Positions 50,517 to 61,135 of a stretch of 64,000 nt of DNA are shown piece after piece (the stretch's first letter is position 1; each line of letters opens with the position of its first letter). The position numbers were made by a program, and so were the translations under genes. A model generated the notes under the pieces. The model had not been told where the DNA came from and searched no databases. It worked only from the letters and a program-made list of their open reading frames with translations. Origin of the DNA: Serinus canaria (taxonomy: Eukaryota; Chordata; Aves; Passeriformes; Fringillidae); assembly GCF_022539315.1 (NCBI RefSeq), contig NC_066316.1, positions 34,039,245 to 34,103,244 on the forward strand. Reading direction: 5' to 3'.

Positions 50517-50557
50517 AGGACAGTTGCCAAGTTTTCAGACTACGTCTTTGTTGTCTT

Positions 50558-51868
50558 TCAGGCTGCAGATTGCCAAGATATGTGGTTTTGGCTGAGTGGA
50601 AGCACTTTTTGTTTCAGTATGTCAACATAGCAGGCTGGTAGATCAAAACATTCTATTACTGAGTTCCGACATGCATGGGATACTGGCAAAGAAAGTGGTT
50701 TCTTTATCACTTCAACAACCAGGCAGTACAAGATGTGTTCATCTGTGAGTGTTTGCTTTTGATTCATTATAGGTTTAGAACACTGAAATGGTAGCAATTT
50801 ATAGCTCAAATGTGAGGTCATGGGCAGAGGAGAAAGTTCTTCATTGAGGAAATGAGGATATTGACTGCAGGTCTTCAGGCCAGAAATCTGCAGAAATGTG
50901 ATGTTTGCATATTCATTCACTATCGACTTGTTCCCAAGACTGAGTGGTCGCTATCTGTGTGCTGCAGACAATTTCTGTTTGGGTTTTGCCTTCCTTGTCT
51001 GCCTGTTATGGCACTGCCACCAAACATTCTCGTGTTTGCTTTGTATCAATGCATTGTACTCTGCATCCTCAGTGCCCTTGCCGTAGTACAGTTGCGTGGG
51101 TAGCCAGCCTCCAGCAGAAGCAAAGGGAGCCTTCACCATCTGCCAGTTCTGAAATTGCATGATGTCAGCTTTATCTTCCAGGGAAGGTCCAGTTCACTTT
51201 CTTCTCTGGACCTCTAAAGGGCCTCATGTAGAGTGACCATTGGCTAGAAAGACAGTGCTCACCTTGGTCCTGTGAGTGAGTGTGGAAGACAGCCACTCTC
51301 CTGGCATAAGTTGAGGCTGCAATTCTTCAATGTTCACCTCTGAATATGCAGGATAATAAGATTTAATGAACTCGAGCAATTCCTGGTCTGTCCCTTCCTT
51401 TCGGTAGCAAGGGGCAGTATCATCCATAAACATAAACATTTTGGTTTTGATTACTCTTTCTGATACTTCTGATTTGTTTTGTTCAACCAGGATTTTCTCC
51501 TGAGTTTCACAGAAGGAAACTATCTGCTTTTCTACTATGGTAGAAAAGTATGTCTGACCAGGAAAAAAAAATCACATGAACTGCACTAAAATAAGAAGCA
51601 AAACCATAAAACTGATCATTTGAAGACTTGGGACAGTTTCTGAATATAAGAGTTTTAGAAAATAGATAAAAAGACTGCCTGCAAAGTCTGGTGTGGCTTC
51701 ACTCTAAAGCACCTCCCTGTTGGAGCTGACCACCCTCAGGCTATCCAGAACTTCTTTGTAGAACACACAGCAAGGACATTCATGACCAGATTCACCCAGG
51801 TACAGTGGAAACTTGCTGACCCCATGACACTCACATGTACACCATCTTCTGCTGAAGAAAATTTCCTA
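50558..51868 (-). pseudogene. Unidentified coding-like block (decayed or uncharacterised gene)
   Basis: One minus-strand frame runs 437 codons from 51868 to a TGA at 50558-50560 with only five internal stops (at about 51704, 51572, 51224, 51194 and 50951); about twenty would be expected at this base composition. Open runs are 116, 80 and 130 codons long. The segment 51263-51553 (97 codons, phase 0) is bounded by a strong acceptor (nine T then CCTGGTCAG) and a strong donor (ACCAAG|GTGAGC). It includes MDDTAPCYRKEGTDQELLEF and PGEWLSSTLTHR. A Cys-rich piece lies upstream (CTCECHG...ECPCCVFYKEVL, about 51720-51845). A Trp-rich piece lies downstream (GGWLPTQLYYGKGTEDAEY, ENVWWQC, about 51000-51115). 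Either these are exons with short introns or this is an intronless copy broken by stops; frame conservation across all gaps favours the second. I recognise no family. Confidence 0.3.
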
Positions 51869-54641
51869 GCAAAGACTGGGTTCCAAGATTCAATGTCTGA
51901 TTAAAGGGGGAAAAATGTTTTTGGGTAAAGCAAGAATGCTTGTAAGAAATTGGAGGCAGACTTAACCCCTGGGGTGATTGACTCTGTTCCTGTTGCAGTC
52001 ACTCCCTAAAATACAGTGGTCCAGACATCTTCAGCTGGTTTAACTGAAGGTCTGAAGAAATCACAAAGAGTTAGTTAGGAAATACCAATCCACAGGAGAT
52101 TCTGGTAAAATATGTTTCCTGGGGAATGAGTCACATGAAAAGCCTGTCTGGAATTCACCAGTGATATGGAAGAAACAGAGGATTCTGGCTTACTGAGGAC
52201 ACAATTGCAGGTGGCACAAAAATCAGAGGAATAGGAATTAACAGCTAAGGAAGGCCAGAGGGAAAAAAAGCACACTCTGGCTCCTTCGTTGGGATAGGAG
52301 CAACCCATCAGTGACAAAGCCTGGGCCAAGGGGTCGGTATCATTTCTGTGGGTGCTCAGGAGGCTGGTTCCTAAAGGTATCCATGTCAAGGGTGTCTTGT
52401 CCAAGGGAGCGTATTTGGGGGCCACAGAATGCTGAGCACCCCAGCACCAGAAGTGTGGGATGGGAGAGGATGGCAGAGCCATGACAGATCCCCTTGCTAT
52501 CAGTGCCTGCTAATGGGCTGGGGCCAATTGCAAACAGCTGGGAGAGAGCAGTGTTTTGGGGATGGACACAGTACATTTAACTAATTGCAGAGAAAAGGAA
52601 GTGGGAATTCAGTCAGAGTCTGAGTGTGCATGTGAAGGGGAGGGAGGAATACCTGAAACTGTGGGGCTGTTTAGTCTAACAGATAAAGGCAGCACAAGAT
52701 ATAGTTTCTCAAAGTTGAAACCTGCCAGATTTAACACTGGGCACAATTAGCTGCTGAAATGGGAGGAGTTGAGAAAGTCTCCAGCACTTGGAGTCCCCAC
52801 ACCAAAGCTGGATGTTTCTGCCAGGGACAGACCATTGCTCAAGCACAGATGGGAATCAAAGATCTCAGCTCTGAACAAGAGTTCACAGGTCATGCTGTTC
52901 CAGAAAGCCAGCTATACCATTACCTGCTCTCTGCAGCTCTTCTGTCTGGATTTGTGGTGGGCATTTGAAACCAGGATCAAGTCTGTTGATCACTAGCTGT
53001 TGGGATGCTCTTTGCAGTCACAGCAGAAAGTTGTTATTATCATCATGACAATCATCATCATTGTCCCTATTCCTGCTACCATTGTTATTTGTACTAACAT
53101 AGGTCAGGATCACTTCATACTGAGGGCAGCAGGGACACTGTAGCAACTTAAACAACAGTGTTTCTTGACCCAAAGAAAAGTTCTGTGCCTGCTGATTAAC
53201 AAATGCATAATAGAAATTGCCTATCAATCTTCCCTCCCCCCGCCCCCTCTTCTCTTTTTTCATTAAATCCTTATGGATCTTATGGATTACAATCGTTTAC
53301 TATTAAAAAAAAAAAAAAACACCAACCAAAAAACCGAACCTATCTCAGAAAAGTAACTACTTTATTTGTCTGTTTTACTGAATAGTGGGAAACCTAATCT
53401 CTACTGCCCAACTGGGTGTGTTTGGCTGTTCCTCAAACTAAAACAAGACTCAGAAGATTAAAGTGAAGCTTGGCTCAAGATCAGGTGAATCAGCACATTT
53501 ATGATGCCACAAAATGGCCTGCAGGATGGCCTTCTCTTCTGTAATTACACAGGGATTTTATGTGTACAGGCAAAGGAAGTAATTTGATTTATCTGTTCTA
53601 ATTAAATATATGATGTGAGGAAACAGTGATATGTCTGTTTAAAACATGCTTTAGGTTCTTTTGGTGAGAAAGTGAATGTGACTGTAAGTACTGTGCTTTA
53701 ATGTGACTGTAACTTTCCCATTAATGCTCACACTCTTAAATGTCATTTATGTAAGAAACTGTAATGGCAGGTTTGGACTGGCATTTGGAATGAAATTTCA
53801 TGTGAAGAACTGTACTCAGAATGCATGCATTTCCAACTTTTTATATTACATGACCTGATTTTCCAGTCCCTTGCAAGTCACTTGGGGCAAATCCTTCTAT
53901 CCATGGAAATGAAATGAAATCCAGTTACTGCAGAACCAGGACCAGTGAAGATATTTGAGAAAATTAATTCCTACAAACTGTAGTGGAAGCCAAGTATGAC
54001 CCACATGTGGCCATGGTCTTTTACCTGGGAAACAGCCATGTTTCCTTAGGAGGAGTATTTGAACACTGACATTCAGTATTTTTTTCTTATCTATTGGTGA
54101 ATGCCTGATCACAAGAGTCCTGCCTTTGGTTTCGAGAGCCAAGGTCAGCCCTGAGCTCTAACAGTGTTAATCAGAAGAAGTAAAGAAGAGGATGGTGGTG
54201 AGTGAAAGGAAAGGATTCATGAAGTCAAATTTTCAAATACTGCTTAAAAATGTAACAAGAAAGTGAATCAGGTTCTCCCATTGTGCCTGTCTTAGCTAGG
54301 GCCAAGACAAGTTGAAGTATTGCTTGGGGAGAGTCATTAAAAAATAGTGTCAGTGTTTCAAGACCACAAGGATGTGCTATCTTAACAAAACACTGTGTGT
54401 TTTGATCCTTTCACATATTTTTGAGTGTGACTTTTTGAAAAGGACTAGGATTCCTAAAACCTGCTCAATAAGTGAAGGGCTCTAGAAGGAAAATGGTTTT
54501 GTGTTCTAGGTGCCTGTTTGCTGCAAGCTGGAACTATTATTTAATTATGTGTCACTGGTTTGTAGTGGTGTCAGTTTTCCAGAAGGACTTGATGTTCCAG
54601 CTGTTTAGGAATGAGGAATTATGCTGTAAATTGGACAACAG
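51869..54641. other. Intergenic DNA, no gene established
   Basis: Non-coding sequence with a short ATC-rich run (53033-53064), a C-rich run (53230-53247), and a poly-A/CCAA patch (53304-53340). One exon-like piece on the minus strand (54025-54157) has acceptor ACTGTTAG, donor CCAG|GTAAAAG and an open frame. It could belong with the coding-like block at 50.6-51.9 kb, but nothing links them directly. Confidence 0.4.
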
Positions 54642-54750
54642 CTTTTTTCTTTTTTATTTTTCTTTTTTCTTTTTTCTTTTTTAATCTTTTTTCCTTTTTC
54701 TTTTTTTTTCTATCTTTTTTTTTTCTTTTTTTTCCTTTTTTCCCCCCCCC
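54642..54750. repeat. Long polypyrimidine tract (T-rich, ending in poly-C)
   Basis: About 109 bp consist almost entirely of T with regularly spaced C (CTTTTTT-type units), ending in nine C. It is the complement of a poly-A/G tract, so it could be a decayed retroposon tail on the minus strand or simple-sequence expansion. Confidence 0.85.
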
Positions 54751-55403
54751 TGAGGATTAGAGCTGGGCTTTGAGGGAGGAAATAGAATCTGAGCGAGTTT
54801 TGGTCCCGCTGACTGGTGTCATGCCCAGGAAGACATACCTGGCTAACAGCTTGTCCTGGGAACTTAAAATGGGTATAAAAGAGAAAGGGTATTACCTGTA
54901 CCATCCAGGAAGGCTTTGGCAACATTAGCCTGGAAAGCTACCAAGGGAAAATGATATTTCTGGAAGAAATTAATGACTTACTCAACTCCTTAAGTTGGTG
55001 GTGCTAATGAGTCAGAGAGCAGGGGATCTTGGTTATATAGTTGAAAGCTTTCTGCTGACTGTGAGCAATAGGTTTGCCAGGGCAGAGCCCATCCAAAACT
55101 TGCCAGCGAGCCAGGAAAAGGGTGAGGCAAGTACATCTGCTTCTGACTTTCAGGAATGGGGTGCACAAGCTGCCAGGATGAAATACCCATGAAGGTGTCT
55201 GCTGGCTGTAGGTTTGCTCCCCAGAACTGCTTGAGAGGAGCCCCAATCCTCCCAGTGCCCTTTGTACCTCTGCTTCCCCAGAATACCAGTGAAGGCTCCC
55301 ATCTTCAGTTTCACCCTGTACCTCGGGGTGGCTGACATACAGTTCATCCTCCACTGCCAAGAAACCTCTTGTTCTCTGGAAAGTGACTGTGACTGCCCTA
55401 GAT
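54751..55403. other. Non-coding spacer between polypyrimidine tract and CR1
   Basis: Moderate-GC sequence. A minus-strand frame is open across it into the CR1 copy (55004-55507) but shows no domain outside the LINE part. It may be part of an unrecognised repeat. Confidence 0.4.
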
Positions 55404-56465
55404 TCCCTTGTCCAGGTTGTTGATAAAGGTATTAAACCAGACTGGGCCAAATACTGAGTCCTGGGGAGCACCACTTGTGACCTGCCACCAGCTGGATGTA
55501 ACTCCATTCCCCATCACTCTCTGGGCCCAGCCACCCAGGCAGTTTTTCACTCAGCAAAGGGTGCATCCATCCAGGCCATGAGCAACCAGTTTCTCCAGGA
55601 GAATGCTGTGGGACACAGTGTCAAGCACTTTACTAAAGTCCATGTAAATGCATCCACAGCCTTTCCCTCACCCACTAGGTGGGTCACTCTGAAATAAAAG
55701 GAGACCAAGCTGGTCAGGAAGGACTTGCCTTTCATAAATCCATTCTGGCTGGGCTTGATCCCCTGGTTGTCCTGTACATGCACTCAAGTTGTTCTGTTCC
55801 ATAACCCTCCCAGGCACTGAGCTCAGACTGGCAGACAGACTTGTAGTTCCCCAGACCCTCCTTATAACCCTTCTTGTTGATGGGCATTGCATTTGCTAAA
55901 TTCCAGTCAACTGGGACCTCGCTGGTAAGATAAAACTGCTGGTAGATGATGGAAAGTGGCTTGGTGAGCAGCTCAGCCAGCTCCCTAAGTACCCTTGGGT
56001 GGCTCCCATCTGACCCTGTACACTTTTTCATTTCTGAATGGTCAGCAGATCACTGACCATTTCCCCTTGAGTAATGGGGGCTTTCTTTCTGCTCTCCATC
56101 ACTGTTTTCTGTTCAAGGGGATAGGTACCCTTTGGACAACTGGGTAGATCTCACTATTAACAACTGAGGCAAAGAAGGCATTAAGTACCTCAGCTCTCTT
56201 CTCACTCATCCTTTGTTGCTGTCCTTCCTCCCTCATCCAGCAAAGGATGGAGATTCTCTTTAGCTCTCCTTTAGTTGCTGGTGTATTTAAACAAGTTTTA
56301 TTGTATTTACAACAGTAGCCAGATTAAATTCTATTTTGTCTTTAGTCCTTCTTATTTTCTTCCTTCATAAACTGCTAATGTCCTTGTAGTCCTCCTGAAT
56401 TGTCTGCCCCTTCTTCCACAAGGCACAAATTCTCTTTTTCTTCCCCAAGTTCTAACCAGATCTGG
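55404..56465 (-). mobile_element. CR1 LINE internal fragment (RT region), no 3' tail
   Basis: The plus strand from 'cttgtccaggttgttgataa' to 'ttcttccccaagttctaacc' is the reverse complement of CR1 ORF2. Reading the minus strand from the right, the region upstream of RT comes first (about 56100-56465). Then comes the RT start (SHPRVLRELAELLTKPLSI near 55960-56010), then EVPVDWNLANAMPINKKG (near 55855-55910). A stretch of RT fingers/palm follows, ending near the ATTCTTGTCC... block. Several frameshifts and stops make it inactive. Unlike the 27.8-kb copy, it lacks the ORF2 C-terminus and the 3' UTR tail, so the downstream end was lost by deletion or rearrangement. Normal CR1 copies lose the 5' end instead. 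Confidence 0.9.
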
Positions 56466-59400
56466 AGTCCTGTTCTGAGTGCTGATGTGGTTTTAACCTC
56501 AACATTTTCCTTGACCCCTACATCACTCTGCTCCCACGTTAGAAACTTACCAATTTTTGCTTCAAAATTTGCTGTGTCACACAGTGACACACAAAAGTTG
56601 AGCAGTCTCTGTCACCTGGATGCCTACCTTTTAACTGGAGAGAGCCAGTAGATGTGGCAGGAGGTGGCCTGCCAGGACATAAAAGGTGTGTAAGAAGAAA
56701 GACACCGGGTACCATCAGATAAGGAGGTGTTTTACACCCACTGTGAGATAATCCTGGAGGTGCTGCTATGTGAGGTGCAAGCCATGAAACACCTTGCAAA
56801 AGAGCAGTTCCAGAGGGTTCAGAGCTCCTCTGTGTATTGAGTAAAATCTGTTGGAAGCACAGATTTTTCTCACATCATCATGCTAGTGATACACAGACCA
56901 GGGCACTGTCTTGTATGCCAGCTCTAAAATCCAAACATGGAAAATTGCTTGCTCGTTCTCTCAGCACAGGACAAGGGATTTCTTCCACAGCCAAGTGACA
57001 ATCAGCTGTAATGGCTGCTGGGGACTTTGTAGTTCAGGAGGCTCCCTTGTTTCCTCCTCTCCCCAGTCTCTGCTGTGTTCACTGACACCAGCGAGGTCGT
57101 ACTCAATCTGCCCTGATAGCTGATCTGGATCAGTCACTTGCTTTCCTGGGTATCCTTCAGACACCGTGGTGTTCCCTCCCCAGTGGCTGTGGCTGTGTGA
57201 CCCAAACAGGGCACAGCTCAATGGCACTCATGCCTGCTCCTATGGGCAATGCCTGCTCCAGGCTACTGGCTGCTTCCTCCTCTCTCTTCCAGCCTCTCTA
57301 GACCTCTCCTGCTAGGTCTGCAAAACATCCTGTTCAATCACTTTCAGCTAGTTTTAACCTACCTGGCCATATGTATTCTCAAATCTACTCACCTACAGCT
57401 TCATGTAAGACTCACATGACAAACCAAATACCTTCCTGAAATCCTTACTTGTTGTACAAAATCTCTTCACACCATCCAGTATAATCCTATTCCCCAGATT
57501 ACTGCTCCATTGCCGGCCTCTGCTGATAAAACATATGGACTGCTTCATTAGCTGACTGTGTGCACACAGACAATGTACTAGGGAGACTCACAGCATTGCT
57601 GCTACTGCTGCAGCCTCCTGCTTTTAGTTACAATTCCTAAATCCAAAACACTCCTTCCTGCTACACTTCTTGCTACTAAAATGTCTGATATCTGACAGAA
57701 GGCCTTCTCATATCACCTGTAGGCTGCAGGTTAGACATACCTGTGGTTTTAGTTTTTCTCTGTCTTGCAGTTTCCTTTTTTTACTTCCATCAATTTAAGC
57801 AGAAGAGGCAGGAAATCTCAAAATGTGGCAGATCAGGGTTTGTCATCCTCAGGAGCTTTGGTCAGTTCAGCTGGACCTCTATTGTGGTCTTGGGGGCATG
57901 AGCACAGTGTTTGAGCACAGCTGGGGACAAGCTGGTATTCACAAACCTGGAATTTTCATTTCCCCACAAGACCCGTAGCGAAGGATAAAGTGAGTAAAAT
58001 TACAGGTACCCATTTTATCCCCAAACTTACCCTGTTGAACAACAACACTGTGAGCTGCATGATCATTCATCAGTGATCAGAAACAAGCATGGCAGTAAAT
58101 AGTTCATCACTACTGTTCCCTACCAGGAACTGTGGGGCTCATGACTCCTTAGAAGAGTTCTCCTACCCCTAATTTTAAGTTTTACCCAGTGGCATGGACC
58201 ATTTGTGAAAAGAAGGTCTTGAAGAGAAAAACCATTGTGAACACCCAGTGGTCTTACAAAGTGCTTTAAGAAAACCCAGCTCTGATATAGGAAGCCCTAA
58301 AAGTAAATTACATTTAATTATGGAATCTGTCCATATATATAGGTTATGTCTGTAGCGAGAGATGTGGATATATCCACGCCTTGCACACTTTACTCATTCA
58401 GTTTTCTTGTTCAGCTAAGGTTCTGTTTCAGAAATTTTCCACCTTCTGCTTAACCTTCCTCCTTCATTATATAATAATAAGCATTTGTTGCTGCCTGATG
58501 TCATCTAGTTCAAATACCTAGCAAGATCAAACTCAGGAGAAAATAAATGGGAGCCACAAGCCCTCTATAAAATAGCCTACACCTTTCATGGACTGGAATG
58601 GATGTTTGTCAGTAATGAGGCACTGTAATTAAATTAAATAAGCCTTGGCACTGCCTCTGCCATATCTGCCTGTACAATGCTCCCCTAAGCAGTAAAACTC
58701 CCACGGGAAATTAAATACACTGTATGTGCATTAGCCAGTCTTATTGTTTGGGTGTTTCTGCAGCTAAGAAACCCTCACTACTGTCTCCTAAACAAAGGGA
58801 GGGAAGGTTTTGAGCTTCTCTGAAATTTGGGTGCAGTTCAAGAGCAGACACCACATGGGTCACTCTGACATGTCTGTCCTGGGGTGCAGGTGACCACAAC
58901 AGGCAAAGACATGGAGGAGACACCTTGGCTCTTCTCCTTCATTGGCTCCCGTGGTGTGGGCTCTTTCCCCTGCAGCACATCTAAGCATGAGTGTAATGTG
59001 AATGAAATAATAGTAATAATAGTAATCATCATCATCAAAACACTGAAGAATCATGCTGCTTTCCTAGGATGAAAAGGTGCAAACACAAGTTGTCCTTTTC
59101 TCAAGAGATTACTTAGTCTAACTCCTCAAGTGGCCATGGTGGTCCTTTGTTATCCATTGAAGTGGTGGTGAGCTTTCCTTTTTTGGGAAAGTCATGAGAG
59201 CCTGAGGAGAGCAAAGAGCATTCTGATGATAAAGCTGTCATGACAACATCTCTCTTTGTCAAAATAGGTGTTTTGGGGAAACTCAGTGCTTCTCAAGGAT
59301 TTTTTTTTTCTTATTAAAGGCCCCTGTCACCCTACAAAAATGTTGTGGGATGAAAGATAGGAACTATTTTGTCAGCAAGTTTTTACCTAAAAGCACTACC

Positions 59401-60734
59401 ACTTTCCATATCCGTCTGAATTATCTGCAATCCATACTCTAGGAATTACTCACTTGTTTTTGTTGTCATTATGTAGTTTTTCTAAAATTACGTGCTTATT
59501 AGACTGGAGAAAGAAGACTAGAAATGTGTGAATTAATGGTTTCTAAATTTCCTCGCTAGACAGGAAAAATGAAATCACAGCTGCCTTAACAATGAATGCA
59601 AAGTGTTGGTTTGACATCTCTTACTTTTTAAAAATAATATAGCCAAACTCAGCTTCAGAATTTTCTTTGGAAACCAAATATTCCAAACTGTTTCCCAGAT
59701 GTAATCAGTATTCTCAAATCTTTTCCAAAGTGTTAGATTTGAGATTGCATTTTTTTATAAACAAGGAGTTAAAAAAAATTGCTTCTATCTAAAAGCGATG
59801 TAACACTTCAATTATTTCTTAAGATGAAAACTATCAAACTGTTTTCTGCTATTAAATATGAAGGTAAGGGTGACAACATTGCATTGTACTCCAGTGTAAT
59901 TAAGTTCTTCCCATTTTCCCATGAAATTTAGCTGCTTCAAAGTAAATTCGCCGAAAATGCGAACTTGTTCAAGCCATGTAAATTGCTCCAGAGTGTAATA
60001 GCTTCTGCATTATCCTCATTTTCATGTAATTAACTTTTTTAGAAATTTTTGGTGGATTTTTAAAAGTAGAACAAAAAAAAAAATCAAGAGAAAGAACTGT
60101 CAATAGGTAGTTCAGTAATGAGAATCTCAATTAGAATATAAGAAAAATAAAAATATAAGAATAATAGTAAAGGAATTAAGAGCCTTTCATATGAAAGAAA
60201 AGTAGAGATGACTATATTGCTGGAGGTTTGAAGAGGTGTTTGCAAGGCAAAACACTACAGACACATGCAGACAAGTATGGTTTAGACATCAGTTCAGCAT
60301 CTTTTCCTAAAAGAATAATGACTCAGAGGTATTTTAAAATTTCATTCAATCACTATTTTCACAGAGCATATGTACAGGAAACACTGAAATGAATGTCAGT
60401 TTGGTAGAGAACTCTAAGAATAGAACTGACAGACAAACTTAGTAAAATACTAAATCGAATCAGGTACTTACCTAAGGAAAGTAAATATTCCAGAGAGCTA
60501 AAATGGTCTATCTGTGTGTAAGGGGTCTGTGTCCTCTCTCCTCGCTGCGTTCACAACTGAGCGCTCCACAGCGTGGCAGGAGCCTCTGAGTGTGCCTCCT
60601 TCCTTGTCCCCCACAACACCTGGTGCTGACAGCTGTTGGGAAAGGGGAGTGGACTCTGTACTCTTCTGATTTGCAGTCGTAAGTCCTGCTGTGCCATTGC
60701 AGAAGTCAGAAAACACCAGAATATCAGTTGTGCA
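56466..60734. other. Intergenic DNA, no gene recognised
   Basis: Mostly AT-rich. A trinucleotide-like AAT/ATC run lies at 59006-59037. The stretch 59880-60060 is AT-rich but keeps two CpGs close together (59949-59961) beside TGTAATTAA-type motifs, and is a candidate conserved element. No other feature is supported. Confidence 0.5.
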
Positions 60735-61135
60735 GAGAGAAAAAAAGAGGGCAAGAGATGAAGAAAGTGAGAAAGGAGGAAAGAGAGGAAATGTGGGAGA
60801 GATAGAGATTAAAATAAAGAGAGAGAAGGAGAGAGAGAAATAGAGAAAGGGGGAGAGAGAGAGACAAAAAGAGAGAAAGAAGGGAAGGGAAGGGAAGGGA
60901 AGGGAAGGGAAGGGAAGGGAAGGGAAGGGAAGGGAAGGGAAGGGAAGGGAAGGGAAGGGAAGGGAAGGGAAGGGAAGGGAAGGAAGGGAAGGGAAGGGAA
61001 GGGAAGGAAGGGAAGGGAAGGGAAGGGAAGGGAAGGGAAGGGAAGGGAAGGGAAGGGAAGGGAAGGGAAGGGAAGGGAAGGGAAGGGAAGGGAAGGGAAG
61101 GGAAGGAGAGAGAGAGAAAAGGAGAAAGACAGAAG
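60735..61135. repeat. Polypurine tract containing a (AAGGG)n pentanucleotide array
   Basis: The plus strand is almost purely A and G over about 400 bp. Its core, about 60879-61107, is roughly 45 copies of AAGGG, interrupted only by two shortened AAGG units (near 60981 and 61005). The flanks are GA-rich (GAGAGA, GAAAG). The array shows as an endless LPFPS repeat when translated and is not coding. Such tracts can form triplex (H-DNA) or quadruplex structures and are highly length-unstable. Confidence 0.95.

Noticed and set aside
53033..53064. ATC-rich run as a possible CRISPR-like or minisatellite array
   Set aside because: It is only a short imperfect trinucleotide run with no spacers; this is a eukaryotic genome.
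55004..55507. 167-codon minus-strand ORF
   Set aside because: Its start is out-of-frame CR1 sequence and the rest has no motif; it crosses a repeat boundary.
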